Assembly: GCA_963722575.1 (NCBI GenBank)
Contig: CAVRNR010000004.1
Coordinates: forward strand, 248,001-312,000
DNA from: Fen-178 sp963722575
GTDB lineage: Bacteria > Acidobacteriota > Terriglobia > Bryobacterales > Bryobacteraceae
DNA: 64,000 nucleotides
Direction: 5' to 3'
Part shown: positions 1 through 8,333 of the stretch, piece by piece
How the letters are laid out: each line of letters begins with the position of its first letter
Numbering within the stretch: position 1 is the stretch's first letter
Notes under the pieces: generated by a model
Database searches by the model: none
Told to the model about the DNA's origin: nothing
What the model saw: the letters and a program-made list of their open reading frames with translations, nothing else
Position numbers and translations under genes: made by a program

Positions 1-352
1 CTGCGATCTCTGCCTGAAGGGCCTGGTTATATATGGCCACAAAGCCAGGCGAAAGGCGCATGATCTCCTCGGTAAACTCCCGGGCCTCGTTCATCGGGAT
101 GAACCGCAGAAATCTCCAGTATTCTGGAATGTGGTGATCCGGCACCTGTCCCGTGGCACCGAACTGAGCCAGATAAATGCGCCTACATTCCTGTCTTGGG
201 CACCGGAAAACGATCTCCAAGGCGTCGGGCGCACGTCTACCAGTTTCGGTGTGGAGCACCGCAGATGCGTGAGCGAAAACCTGAATTCCGCGTCGGCATC
301 GGGGGCACTCGTCGGGGACATCGATAGTTACGGTCCTACTATTGTCCTCCAT
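1..352 (-). CDS. DUF4145-like protein, N-terminal part, runs off the window
   Basis: An open frame starts at ATG 352 and continues past the left edge, so only the first 117 residues are visible. Two cysteine pairs (C16/C19 and C51/C56, as CPRC and CPRQEC) form a probable zinc ribbon. They are followed by a stretch ending FVAIYNQALQAEIA, the type of helix that opens the helical part of DUF4145 proteins. That family is small, of unknown biochemical role, and often lies near defence or mobile genes. The family call is from memory of the pattern, not from a search. The frame with cysteines in paired spacing is more convincing than the shorter overlapping frames. Confidence 0.55.
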   Translation of the reverse strand, partial: MEDNSRTVTIDVPDECPRCRRGIQVFAHASAVLHTETGRRAPDALEIVFRCPRQECRRIYLAQFGATGQVPDHHIPEYWRFLRFIPMNEAREFTEEIMRLSPGFVAIYNQALQAEIA

Positions 353-357
353 AATTG

Positions 358-594
358 TCAAGCGGACCATCGGTTTATCCCACCTTCTTTGTCAGCCTTC
401 TGTCGGGTCTTCTTGCTCCGCATCTTTGCCGATGCCGAAGCGGTGTTTTTCGCCCACCGCGCCGCGGCGGCTTTCCGCGCGAGTTCCTTCCTCTGTTTCG
501 GCGTGAGGGACGCCATGCGCGCCTTGCCGCCGATAGGGCCGCCCTTCTTGCCGAGCTTCGACAGATGGCGGCGTAACGCTTCGTCTTCGTTCAT
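358..594 (-). CDS. Small basic hypothetical protein (GGKAR/AAAARW type)
   Basis: 78 residues, highly basic, beginning MNEDEALRRHLSKLGKKGG. It carries the pattern GGKARMASLTPKQRKELARK followed by AAAARW. Short proteins with this lysine/arginine-rich repeat-like core are widespread in bacteria and have no assigned function; nucleic-acid binding is plausible from the charge only. It lies 5 bp upstream of the partial DUF4145-like gene on the same strand and may be co-transcribed with it. Confidence 0.55.
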   Translation of the reverse strand: MNEDEALRRHLSKLGKKGGPIGGKARMASLTPKQRKELARKAAAARWAKNTASASAKMRSKKTRQKADKEGGINRWSA

Positions 595-681
595 TAGTAT
601 TATGCTAGAACGGATCTGGCTTGAATGTCAAACCGACGTGTGGTCATGGGTTCTGTAACCGTCCCCGTAAGGTGACAGAAC

Positions 682-981
682 TCAAATGTCCCGTCCCTGT
701 GGGTTGGAGCGCTCGGGCGGGGATGCGCCATACTGACGGGAAAAGAGTGGAACCTGGGGGGCTTCCAGCCGGGCCTTCTCTTCCTCCGGGTCGATTGTCT
801 CGGTCGGATCGGCAGCGTTGGCAATTGCTGCGAGCAGGCGCGTGTGGTCCCTCATGGTCCCGTTCAGTCTCTTCAGGTCACGGCTAATCTCGTAGAGCTT
901 GAGCGGAGCCAGGATCAGCGCAACCGCAAGGATCAGCCCGACCACGATCAAGAGGATGTAGAGCAAAAAGACGATTTCCAT
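682..981 (-). CDS. Small single-pass membrane protein, unknown function
   Basis: 99 residues. Residues 1-28 form one strongly hydrophobic helix (IVFLLYILLIVVGLILAVAL), followed by a charged cytoplasmic-type helix (KLYEISRDLKRLNGTMRDH) and a low-complexity acidic/proline tail. ATG 981 is preceded by GGAGAG at a good distance, which supports this start. Nothing identifies a function. Confidence 0.5.
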   Translation of the reverse strand: MEIVFLLYILLIVVGLILAVALILAPLKLYEISRDLKRLNGTMRDHTRLLAAIANAADPTETIDPEEEKARLEAPQVPLFSRQYGASPPERSNPQGRDI

Positions 982-1150
982 GTAGTTCTCTCCGATCTTG
1001 AATCTTACGCCGTCCGGTCCCCGTCCGCCACATACTAAAACAGCCGCGCCATCCCGCGCCGGCGGCGGGCGGCCTGCCGGCCCCCTTGCTCCCGGTCCCC
1101 CGCGGTGGTAGCTTCAAACAGATCAGGCGCCGGAGGCGGACTGGCCGGGG

Positions 1151-1381
1151 ATGCGGAAAGGAAAATACGTTGTGATTCCCAATATCGGTATCATGATCGG
1201 CGGATACATCATATTCCGCTGTATCGAAGCACTTTGCCGGGCCGATTCCCAGTTTTCATCCGAATGGGGCCGCAAAACGGTTGTCGTATTCGCCGTCATC
1301 GGTATCCTCGTGACTGGATTCCTCACGGTTGATCTCGCGATGACCGGAAGCTCTCAATCCCTGCAACAGCTCGTTAGGTGA
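1151..1381 (+). CDS. Small two-helix membrane protein, unknown function
   Basis: 76 residues with two hydrophobic helices, roughly residues 6-25 (VVIPNIGIMIGGYIIF) and 45-64 (VVVFAVIGILVTGFL), separated by a short polar loop. GGGG lies just before the ATG. Its end overlaps the convergent gene 1374-1700 by a few bases. No family was recognised. Confidence 0.4.
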   Translation: MRKGKYVVIPNIGIMIGGYIIFRCIEALCRADSQFSSEWGRKTVVVFAVIGILVTGFLTVDLAMTGSSQSLQQLVR

Positions 1382-1700
1382 CTGCCTTCCGCGCTCGCAA
1401 CCGCGCCGGAATGTAAACGACGGGACGTTCGGCGCCGGACTGTTGCCGCTCCGCCTCAAGCTCGCGGCGAAGCTCGGCCAAGAGCCGGACTTCCTCGGCG
1501 TGCGCCCGGTCCGCCTCTAGCGCCGCCCGCTCATCCCACATATCCGGCGGCCGGGCGGCTCCGTTCGCGAGCCATTGCTCGTGACGGATGCGCGCCTGCT
1601 CGACGGCGCGGGTTTCGCGCTCTTTGCGCTCGCTCAAAATCGCGGTTTGGTGGCGGCCATTGCCGCACGTCGGACTTTTGCGAACTAGGTCCAAGTTCAT
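1374..1700 (-). CDS. Hypothetical charged helical protein
   Basis: 108 residues. The middle (about 25-95) is rich in Glu, Arg and Ala in a heptad-like pattern (ERETRAVEQARIRHEQW and AEEVRLLAELRRELEAE), suggesting a long helix or coiled coil. No signal peptide or known motif is seen. The coding call rests on length and amino-acid composition only. Confidence 0.35.
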   Translation of the reverse strand: MNLDLVRKSPTCGNGRHQTAILSERKERETRAVEQARIRHEQWLANGAARPPDMWDERAALEADRAHAEEVRLLAELRRELEAERQQSGAERPVVYIPARLRARKAVT

Positions 1701-1766
1701 TGGACCCGCTCCGGTCGCAACGCATCCGCGAACTACGAGCCAAGCTCGCTCCGACGCGTCAGGGCC

Positions 1767-2036
1767 TCACTTTTCGAGGTTCCGCTTGATCCACTGCCAC
1801 GCCTTTTTGGGAAGCCATCCATGGTAGGGTCGCGCGAGTTTAGTTATCAGAAGCCGATCGCCGTCAAAGATCAGGGGCTGAAGTTGATCGAACAGCTCAT
1901 CGGGCGACTCGTCTGTCGCTACGAGCCAAGTTGAAGACATGTAGTGCGCCCAACCGTCTTTACCTTTCAATACCGCAAACAGGTAACTGTATGATGCTGC
2001 GGGCTGTTTTAGGTCGTAGGTAACAAGCAGAATCAT
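1767..2036 (-). CDS. Stand-alone Cas2-like / SinR-family protein
   Basis: 89 residues. The N-terminus MILLVTYDLKQPAASY has the beta-strand plus YDL/YD pattern of Cas2-fold proteins. Later blocks (HYMSSTWLVATDE, DRLLITKLARPYHGWL and KKAWQWI) match a small family often labelled SinR or Cas2-like. Cas2-fold proteins include the CRISPR adaptation subunit and toxin-like ribonucleases such as VapD. No cas genes or repeats lie nearby, so a CRISPR role is unlikely. Its ATG overlaps the stop of the upstream membrane-protein gene (ATGA at 2033-2036), so the two are probably co-translated. Confidence 0.6.
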   Translation of the reverse strand: MILLVTYDLKQPAASYSYLFAVLKGKDGWAHYMSSTWLVATDESPDELFDQLQPLIFDGDRLLITKLARPYHGWLPKKAWQWIKRNLEK

Positions 2037-2446
2037 TGTCTTCCCTCCGCAGGCCCTGCCTCTTCGGACGGAAGATCTTCGAGCTGTGACGGCTTCAACT
2101 CCTCACCTTTTTCTCCAAAAGGAATAATTTGACGCTCTTTGATCTTCTTGATCGTTCCTGAGCGTGCCCCGCGCCCTCGAAACCACCTGATGCCGAAGAT
2201 CAACCCTACGAGAAATCCGACAATAACAAGGAGCACAAACACGTCAAACGTCTTTCCAGAAGGCGGAGACAGGATCAGGGTGATGAGAAATGAGGTGGCC
2301 ATGGTGATGCAGAACAGGCTGGTGTGAAAATCGAAGCCCACATCGGCGCCTTCCTTTTCTAGACGCTCAAGTTCGTCAGCCGTTACCTCATAGGCTTCGA
2401 CGTGCCCTATTCCATGCCTGCGGATCGGAATGCGATCACTGTTCAT
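2033..2446 (-). CDS. Two-helix membrane protein coupled to the Cas2-like gene
   Basis: 137 residues from ATG 2446. The open frame extends further upstream, but that part looks non-coding, and MNSDRIPIRR is the natural start. The N-terminal 40 residues are soluble and acidic (VTADELERLEKEGADVG). Two membrane helices follow at about 43-60 (SLFCITMATSFLITLIL) and 69-87 (VFVLLVIVGFLVGLIFG), and then a basic and finally acidic cytoplasmic tail. It overlaps the Cas2-like gene by 4 bp, implying a two-gene unit. Function unknown. Confidence 0.55.
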   Translation of the reverse strand: MNSDRIPIRRHGIGHVEAYEVTADELERLEKEGADVGFDFHTSLFCITMATSFLITLILSPPSGKTFDVFVLLVIVGFLVGLIFGIRWFRGRGARSGTIKKIKERQIIPFGEKGEELKPSQLEDLPSEEAGPAEGRQ

Positions 2447-2621
2447 TGATCGGAACATCACCCCTAACACCGTCCAGTATACAGCACAGAGGCGCGGCAT
2501 CCTGTTGAACTGTCCGCAGCGCGTCGCGGAACATCGCGGAAACCGCGTAGTTTCTTTCAATCCCGTCCAAACGGCTGCTGAAAATAAACCGTTTAGGCCC
2601 GATTGCATATATGATGACATC

Positions 2622-3449
2622 ATGGTTTTCGCCGATGCGCTGCTGGCCCGACGGATTGAAGCCGCCGAGGCGGCCAACGCCCGGGGGTGTAGCCCCCGCG
2701 GCGCCAGTGTGCTCGAAGTGGCCGGCGGCTGCGCCATCTTCACGGGCGCGGATTCGCCGCTGACCCAGGCCGTGGGAATCGGTCTCAATGGCGCGGTGAC
2801 CGAGGCCCAGATCGGCGCCCTCGAGACCTTCTTTCGCAGCCGCGGCGCCAGGCCCACCATCGACCTCTGCCCAATGGCCGAACCCGGCCTGCTCCAGGCG
2901 CTCGGTGAACGGGGCTACCGGCCCACGGAGTTCAATAACGTGCTGGTCAGGCGGCTGGCCCGCTCGGAAATCGTGCTCACGCCGCGCGTGCGGCGCGCGG
3001 TGGCCGGCGAGGACGATCCGTGGTCCTACACCGTGGGCCGCGGATTTTTCGACCAGCCCGAGCTCACCACCGAGGAGATGGACGTGGGCCGCGCCATCTT
3101 CGCCATGCCCGGAGCGATGTGCTACCTGGGGGTCGCGGAGACCGGCGCCAGAGCGGGAGGAGCCGCGTTAGCCATACGGGATGGCCTGGCGACCCTGTTT
3201 GCCGACAGCACCATCGCCCAGTTCCGCTGCCATGGCCTGCATCGCGAGCTGATTGCCGCGCGGCTGAACGAAGCCATCGCGCAGGGTTGCGATATGGCCA
3301 CGGCTTCCACGGCGCCCGGCGGCGTATCGCAGCGCAATTACGAGCGCGCCGGATTTGAGGTGGTCTATACCAAGGTGACACTGGTGGCGCCGGCGGCCGC
3401 TCTTTGCGAAGCGAAGAAATTGCCCGCAAGCGGGCAAAGGGCAAGCTAA
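2622..3449 (+). CDS. GNAT-type acetyltransferase-like protein
   Basis: 275 residues from ATG 2622; the frame is open further upstream, but protein-like sequence begins at MVFADALLARRIEAAE. The pattern ETFFRSRGARPTIDLCPMAE, then LGERGYRPTEF, and a C-terminal YERAGFEVVYTK block resembles two-domain GNAT proteins. In those proteins a final beta strand and N-Y-E-R-x-G-F helix close the acyl-CoA site. The substrate cannot be told. The last residues (LPASGQRAS) and the TAA stop are encoded inside two adjacent palindromes, so the C-terminus has probably been rewritten by repeat DNA. Confidence 0.6.
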   Translation: MVFADALLARRIEAAEAANARGCSPRGASVLEVAGGCAIFTGADSPLTQAVGIGLNGAVTEAQIGALETFFRSRGARPTIDLCPMAEPGLLQALGERGYRPTEFNNVLVRRLARSEIVLTPRVRRAVAGEDDPWSYTVGRGFFDQPELTTEEMDVGRAIFAMPGAMCYLGVAETGARAGGAALAIRDGLATLFADSTIAQFRCHGLHRELIAARLNEAIAQGCDMATASTAPGGVSQRNYERAGFEVVYTKVTLVAPAAALCEAKKLPASGQRAS

Positions 3450-3477
3450 AGCATGCCGGGCATGCTTTAGCTTGCCC
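3419..3477. repeat. Two adjacent palindromes over the acetyltransferase stop codon; possible terminator
   Basis: The first palindrome is at 3419-3436 (TTGCCCGC-AA-GCGGGCAA). The second has 18-bp perfect arms at 3439-3456 and 3460-3477 with the 3-base loop CGG. The TAA stop of the upstream gene (3447-3449) lies inside the left arm of the second hairpin. There is no T-run after the stem, so this is better called a palindromic repeat that may also stop transcription or protect the 3' end. Confidence 0.7.
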
Positions 3478-3551
3478 ATTGTCTTCGTGGACCTGCGTCC
3501 GGCTGACACACTACACTGGTACTTGATCGACGCCGCAATCCCATCACCCGA

Positions 3552-4289
3552 ATGATTCAAATGTTCCGCTTCCTGCGATCCGCTTGGATTTGGGCTGCCA
3601 CTACGGCTCTCGTTTTACTTTGGGTCCCGCTGCTGGGCACGATCAGGCTGTTCGACACTGACCCGCTCCGGCTGCGAACGGGCCGCTGGTTCCGTATGCT
3701 GGGGCGCGTCATGGCGCGAGTCAACCCCTGGCGCATCCACGTGTCCGGCGGTGAACATGTGAACGCCGGCCAGGTGTATGTCATCGTCAGCAATCATCAG
3801 TCCTTCGCCGATATCCCCGTGATTTCGCACCTCAAGCTGGATACCAAATGGCTCGGCAAGGCGGAGGTGTGGCGCTTGCCTATATTGAACTGGATGCTGC
3901 GCTGGGCCGGGGACGTGCCCATCGACCGGGACTCCCGGCGCGAGGGCGCGAAAGCCATGTTGCAGTGCGCGCGATACCTGCGCCAGCGGTGCTCGGTGGT
4001 GTTCTTCCCCGAAGGAACCCGGTCGCTGGACGGGCGGGTCCTGCCGTTCAACGAGGGGCCTTTCCACCTGGCCATTCGCGAGCAAGTGCCCATATTGCCG
4101 CTGGTGGTGGAAGGCTCCGGAGCGGCTCTGCCACGAAACTCGTGGATTTTTGGAAAGGCCCAGGACATCCATCTGCGGATACTGGAGCCCGTTCCCGTCG
4201 ACGGCTGGAACATCAAACAAGTTCCCGAACTGCGCGATGCGGTGCGGCAGAGAATCGTGGACGAGTTGGATCGGCTGCGCAGTCACTGA
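3552..4289 (+). CDS. plsC: 1-acyl-sn-glycerol-3-phosphate acyltransferase (PlsC family)
   Basis: Transfers an acyl chain to the sn-2 position of lysophosphatidate in membrane phospholipid synthesis. 245 residues, the normal size for the family. The catalytic HX4D box is at H82-D87 (NHQSFADIP) and the substrate-binding FPEGTRS box at 152-158. The first 30 residues form a hydrophobic membrane anchor (IWAATTALVLLWVPLLGTI). It stands alone, and its 3' end overlaps the convergent gene that ends at 4283 by 7 bp. Confidence 0.88.
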   Translation: MIQMFRFLRSAWIWAATTALVLLWVPLLGTIRLFDTDPLRLRTGRWFRMLGRVMARVNPWRIHVSGGEHVNAGQVYVIVSNHQSFADIPVISHLKLDTKWLGKAEVWRLPILNWMLRWAGDVPIDRDSRREGAKAMLQCARYLRQRCSVVFFPEGTRSLDGRVLPFNEGPFHLAIREQVPILPLVVEGSGAALPRNSWIFGKAQDIHLRILEPVPVDGWNIKQVPELRDAVRQRIVDELDRLRSH

Positions 4290-6148
4290 ACATTGATAGT
4301 TACCGTGTTGGCCGTCTGCCCATCTACAGTCAGGACCACGTTCGACTCCCCGCTGCCGCGCAGGCTGAGAACCAGGGCGGCGTTGACCTGGTCGAGGCCG
4401 GTGAAGCCCGGCGCGGGGCCCGCGTACAAGACGGGCACGCCGATGCCGTTGATGGTCATCGTCACATTCGCCAGTGAGCTGCGATTTCCGATTCCCGTGC
4501 CGTAGAAGCTGACGTAGACCAGCGTGCCGGCGCCCAAAACGATGGGCACCGAAGCGCAGCTCGTGCCGGCGCATTGAAACACCGGCACGGAAGTCTGTAG
4601 CAGCGGGTTAGCGGCCTGAACCTGAATCGCAGTGGCCGCCGCCACTCCGCTGCCGGCCCCGTTCATGCTGAACAGCGTGGGTGCGACCGGTTGAATGGCG
4701 GCGGTGAACGTCTGACCCGACACCACCAACGTCGCCAGGCCGGGCGCCGTGCCGTCCGGAACCACGAAATTGATCTGGCCCGGCGAAACGTAAAGCAGCG
4801 GTGCGGCGCGCTCAACGCCGGCGGCATCCGTAACGGAAAGCGTCACACCTCCAAGCGCCAATGGCAGCGGCTGGGCACTGGCTTGGGCTACACCGGGCGC
4901 CAGGTTCGCGCCGTAAAGCGAAGCCAGCGAATCCGGAGCGACCGCGCTGCTCGGCGCGGCGGCGGATTCGACCGAGCCGTCCGCAATCGCTCCGTAGTTG
5001 CGGCCCATCCAATACGGCAGAATGTAGTCGATGCCGGAGCCTTCGACGGTTCCGTCGCCTCCGCCGGTGAGCTGGAAGGGGTCGATCTGCCAGAGAAATT
5101 CTACAGTCGGCCGCAGCGGAACCGGAATCGGCTGGCAGGCCTCGCTGCCGCAAACCGCGACGGTGTGCGAAAGATCGACGTAAGTCTCCCGCTTGGGCCT
5201 TTGCAGCCATTGGTCGAGCAGGGAGCGCGTTTCGGCATCGCGGGATGCGTTCGCTCCTTCGAGCGCCCGATCCACAATGTCGAAGAAGGCATTCTGGTGC
5301 GAGGCCGTGTAGTTGCGCACAATCCGGTATGCCGCCTGGTTATCGCTGTTATTCTGCAGCCGGACCAGGTTGTAGAAGGTCATGTAATCCAAGTTGAACT
5401 TGTAGTACGAAGAGTCGCTCTGGACATCCACCAGCACGGCCGTCTCCACCGGCAGTACCAAGAAAGGGCCGCTGATCGAATTGGAGGGATTGACATGACG
5501 GGCCACCTGGAGCAACATCTGCAACTCCTCGGGGCGCAGCGCGAAGGTATTCGAAATGTCGTCGTTGGGCGACCACTGGTGTTGCGCGATGAACCCGATC
5601 AGCCGCGTGGTGAGATCGGCGATATCGCTCTTGACGGTGGCGTCGTCCACCACGTCAAATGCCGCGCCGAGCCCGAAAAAGGCGCCCACCACCTGATCGC
5701 GCGAGGTATTGTCCACCCAAATCCATTGGCCGTTCGGGTGGATCGTGTTGGCCGCTTCCTCGCTCTCGATGCCGGCGGCGTAAGGCGAGGCGGCGAGCAC
5801 CATGCAACGCGCCAGCCGGTTGTCACCGGTCACGTCGGCCAGGGCCTTGAGGCCCGCCAGCGCCGTTTTGACATTATTGAGAGCGTCGGCCGACTGTGTG
5901 ACTTTGTAGCGGAAGGCCTCGGCCGCCAGGTACGCGCCCGTCCACAGAGCCGAATCGCCGCAGCGCGTATACCCCACGATCTGGTTGCTGGCCGGGGAAG
6001 CGTAGATGGGATCCAGGATTGTGCCGAACGGCATGTGCCTGGCCTGAATCCCCGCCGAGATCGCGAGCGCATCGGCTTCCGACGCGTGTGCCGGCCCCCA
6101 CATGCCAAGGATCGCCGCGGCAGCCAGGATACCCTTCGGAATGCGCAC
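4283..6148 (-). CDS. Secreted protein with Solibacter-type C-terminal domain (TIGR03437)
   Basis: 621 residues from GTG 6148, preceded by AGGGGG; the long upstream extension of the frame is antisense to the VanZ-like gene and is not used. The N-terminus is a signal peptide ending GMWGPAHA-S. Residues about 25-330 are helical and resemble an alpha/alpha-toroid-type domain of unknown activity. The last 230 residues are the Ig-like domain known from Solibacter exported proteins, with landmarks SLASLYGANLAPG, LLYVSPGQINFVVP, YVSFYGTGIGNRS and LDQVNAALVLSLRGSG. This domain occurs on many exported acidobacterial proteins. The enzymatic or binding role of the N-terminal half is unknown. Confidence 0.75.
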   Translation of the reverse strand: MRIPKGILAAAAILGMWGPAHASEADALAISAGIQARHMPFGTILDPIYASPASNQIVGYTRCGDSALWTGAYLAAEAFRYKVTQSADALNNVKTALAGLKALADVTGDNRLARCMVLAASPYAAGIESEEAANTIHPNGQWIWVDNTSRDQVVGAFFGLGAAFDVVDDATVKSDIADLTTRLIGFIAQHQWSPNDDISNTFALRPEELQMLLQVARHVNPSNSISGPFLVLPVETAVLVDVQSDSSYYKFNLDYMTFYNLVRLQNNSDNQAAYRIVRNYTASHQNAFFDIVDRALEGANASRDAETRSLLDQWLQRPKRETYVDLSHTVAVCGSEACQPIPVPLRPTVEFLWQIDPFQLTGGGDGTVEGSGIDYILPYWMGRNYGAIADGSVESAAAPSSAVAPDSLASLYGANLAPGVAQASAQPLPLALGGVTLSVTDAAGVERAAPLLYVSPGQINFVVPDGTAPGLATLVVSGQTFTAAIQPVAPTLFSMNGAGSGVAAATAIQVQAANPLLQTSVPVFQCAGTSCASVPIVLGAGTLVYVSFYGTGIGNRSSLANVTMTINGIGVPVLYAGPAPGFTGLDQVNAALVLSLRGSGESNVVLTVDGQTANTVTINVQ

Positions 6149-6195
6149 TAGCGACGACCCCCTGACAAGTATGACGTTTCCGGTGCGTGGACGTT

Positions 6196-7329
6196 TCAGG
6201 CGTTCGGGGCGGCGCGACTGCTCAGCCACCACAGCGCCAGGGCCATCAGGAGCGCCACCACGGAATCGGTGATTTCGGGAGTCCGGCCGGGCAGATATCG
6301 TTGGATCGCTTCCAAGACCGCCAACGAGCCTGCCACCGCTACCGCGGCGCGCGCATAAGACATGCCCAGCGTGCGAAACAGCCAGACCAGGGCGCCGTAC
6401 TCGAAGGCCTTTCGAAGCAAAATGACGGTGGCGGACTGGCGCTCGGAATCGAACGTGGCGGCGAACGGAATCCAGGAAAAGGGGTGCGGCGTTTCCGCCA
6501 AACGGAAGGGGATCAACTCGCGCAGCACAATGGCGGAAGCCAGCAGAAGCACGCCCGCTGCCAGCCGTTTCCTTTCCGGCAGCAGGCTCCACAACAGCAG
6601 CGCCAAGGCGGCGCCCAGCATTTCGCCGATGGCGACCGAGCGCTCCGCAATAAAAAGCCGCAGCGGAAGGCAGGCCATCGCAGCCAGCAGCCACCGCGGG
6701 CGCAGGCGGCCAAAGAGAGATTCCAGAACCAGCGCCGCTGCCAGCCATTCCGCGGCGCTCGCCCAGACTTCCACCGCGGAAAAGGAAGCCGTTCCGGCCA
6801 GCAGATCGAGCGAGGCGCGCAGTTTCGTCCGGCTGAGCAGCGGGAAGAATGGATAGAGTTGATAGCCTGCCCAGCAGGCTAAAAGAAGAAGGGCGGCGGG
6901 GCCGTGCCGTCCCGGCTTGCGGCGCGCCAGGCTCTCCAGCTCGGGGCGGAGAACCAGCGCCGTAGCGGCGCCGGCGGCGGCGCCGGAGACGTTACACAAC
7001 ACGTCAAAGAGGCTGCACATCCGGCCGGGATCGTAAATCTGAAGCATTTCGATGCTGGCGGAAAGTCCCAGGGCAATGAGCAGCGCCGCATCGAATGCCA
7101 CCCATCGTCCATGGCGCCGGGCCGCCGCCAGGAATGCGGCCATGCCCAGTGGAAAGTAGAGCAGCAGGTTGATGGCGGCATCGCGCAACACGAATCGGTC
7201 GATTCCCCGAGGCCACGCGTGCAGCAGCACCCACAGCGGGTTTGCGCCGCAGCCGTCGAAATCGAAATGCCAGGGGTAGAGGGAGCCGTAGACGATCAGC
7301 GCTATCGCCAGCAGCAGCAGACGGTACAC
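6196..7329 (-). CDS. VanZ-like membrane protein
   Basis: 377 residues and about ten hydrophobic segments. The N-terminus YRLLLLAIALIVYGSLYPW and the block RDAAINLLLYFPLGMAAFLA are typical of VanZ-like proteins, as are SIEMLQIYDPGRMCSLFDVLCN and its NxxGAAAG continuation. VanZ relatives are inner-membrane proteins mostly without known activity; the founder gives low-level teicoplanin resistance. Start is GTG 7329, sharing its G with the TAG stop of the upstream small membrane protein, which implies translational coupling. Confidence 0.7.
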   Translation of the reverse strand: MYRLLLLAIALIVYGSLYPWHFDFDGCGANPLWVLLHAWPRGIDRFVLRDAAINLLLYFPLGMAAFLAAARRHGRWVAFDAALLIALGLSASIEMLQIYDPGRMCSLFDVLCNVSGAAAGAATALVLRPELESLARRKPGRHGPAALLLLACWAGYQLYPFFPLLSRTKLRASLDLLAGTASFSAVEVWASAAEWLAAALVLESLFGRLRPRWLLAAMACLPLRLFIAERSVAIGEMLGAALALLLWSLLPERKRLAAGVLLLASAIVLRELIPFRLAETPHPFSWIPFAATFDSERQSATVILLRKAFEYGALVWLFRTLGMSYARAAVAVAGSLAVLEAIQRYLPGRTPEITDSVVALLMALALWWLSSRAAPNA

Positions 7330-7640
7330 TAGCGTCTCGCGAAGCGGCGCAGGCGGAAAATCTCGACGAACGAGATATACAGGTCCACCACGCCCAGGCC
7401 GCTAATGGCGCCGCGCACGTACATGTTGTCCCAGTACCGGTGCCACTCCGGCACGAAGGCGGCGAAGTAGTTGGCCTCCCAGTACTCGGTCCAGGGAAAG
7501 ATCAGGAGGAAAAGTCCGATTTCGAGGCAGAAGGCGATGAGCACCACCGCGAACGTCTTGTGGTACCAGCGGTACACAGGCGCAGGCGCCGGCTCCGGCA
7601 CGGGCCCCGCGAGGTCCTCGCCGGGTTCGGTGGGCATCAT
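7329..7640 (-). CDS. Small membrane protein downstream of rnhB
   Basis: 103 residues from ATG 7640 (MMPTEPGEDLAGP). A proline-rich N-terminus is followed by a hydrophobic helix (FAVVLIAFCLEIGLFLLIFP), and a second weaker helix lies near the C-terminus (GLGVVDLYISFVEIFRL). Its ATG overlaps the rnhB stop (ATGA at 7637-7640) and its TAG overlaps the next start, so it belongs to the rnhB operon by position. No known family. Confidence 0.6.
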   Translation of the reverse strand: MMPTEPGEDLAGPVPEPAPAPVYRWYHKTFAVVLIAFCLEIGLFLLIFPWTEYWEANYFAAFVPEWHRYWDNMYVRGAISGLGVVDLYISFVEIFRLRRFARR

Positions 7641-8323
7641 GCGGCGCCCGCCGTGTCGAACAGACCCATCTGCGGATCGTAGTCGACGGGGTAGAGAGAG
7701 CGCGCGCGCACCGGCTCGAAGCTCAGGCGGTGCAGGGGAGTGATGCCGAACTCCCGGATGGCCTGGCAGTGCTCGGGGGTCGCATAGCCTTTGTGGGTGG
7801 CCAGCCCGTATTGGGGAAAAACTTCGTCCCACACGCGCATGCAAGCGTCGCGGTAGACCTTGGCCAGGATGGAGGCTGCCGCGATGGCGTGGCAGCGCGC
7901 ATCTCCCTTGATCAGGGGCTGCTGGGGCAGGGGAAGCTCGATGGGCATGGCGTCCGTGAGCAGGAAATCGGGGGCCGGACTGAGCCGGCCGACGGCCAAA
8001 CGCATGGCCAGGCGCGAGGCCTGGTAGATGTCGATCGAGTCGATGGTGGCGGCGTCCACGGCGCCGATAGCCCATGCCACGGCGCGCTGGCGGATGCGCA
8101 CGGCCAGCACTTCGCGACGCTTCGGGTCGAGCAGCTTGCTATCGTTGAGGCCGCGCACGGGACGGTCGGGCGAAAGGACCACGGCCGCGGCCACCACGGG
8201 GCCGAAAAGCGCGCCGCGGCCGGCTTCATCCACGCCCGCTATGACGCGAAAACCGCGCGCGCGCAACTCGCGCTCGAACGTCCCTTCGCAACGGAATTTG
8301 CCACCCGCCGCTTCCGGCCGCAT
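7637..8323 (-). CDS. rnhB: Ribonuclease HII
   Basis: Cleaves the RNA strand at ribonucleotides embedded in DNA, starting ribonucleotide excision repair. 228 residues. The metal-binding DEAGRG motif is at 32-37 (VIAGVDEAGRGALFGPVVAA). LNDSKLLDPKRRE and LLTDAMPIELP carry the further conserved acidic residues. The order rplS-rnhB downstream of trmD is a common bacterial arrangement, which agrees with the call. Confidence 0.93.
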   Translation of the reverse strand: MRPEAAGGKFRCEGTFERELRARGFRVIAGVDEAGRGALFGPVVAAAVVLSPDRPVRGLNDSKLLDPKRREVLAVRIRQRAVAWAIGAVDAATIDSIDIYQASRLAMRLAVGRLSPAPDFLLTDAMPIELPLPQQPLIKGDARCHAIAAASILAKVYRDACMRVWDEVFPQYGLATHKGYATPEHCQAIREFGITPLHRLSFEPVRARSLYPVDYDPQMGLFDTAGAA

Positions 8324-8333
8324 GGGCGAACCG

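Noticed and set aside
1767..2036. Cas2-like gene as part of a CRISPR-Cas system
   Set aside because: No repeat-spacer array and no other cas gene are seen in the window.
3439..3477. Intrinsic terminator call for the 18-bp hairpin
   Set aside because: There is no T-run after the stem, and the hairpin holds the stop codon, so it is listed as a palindromic repeat.
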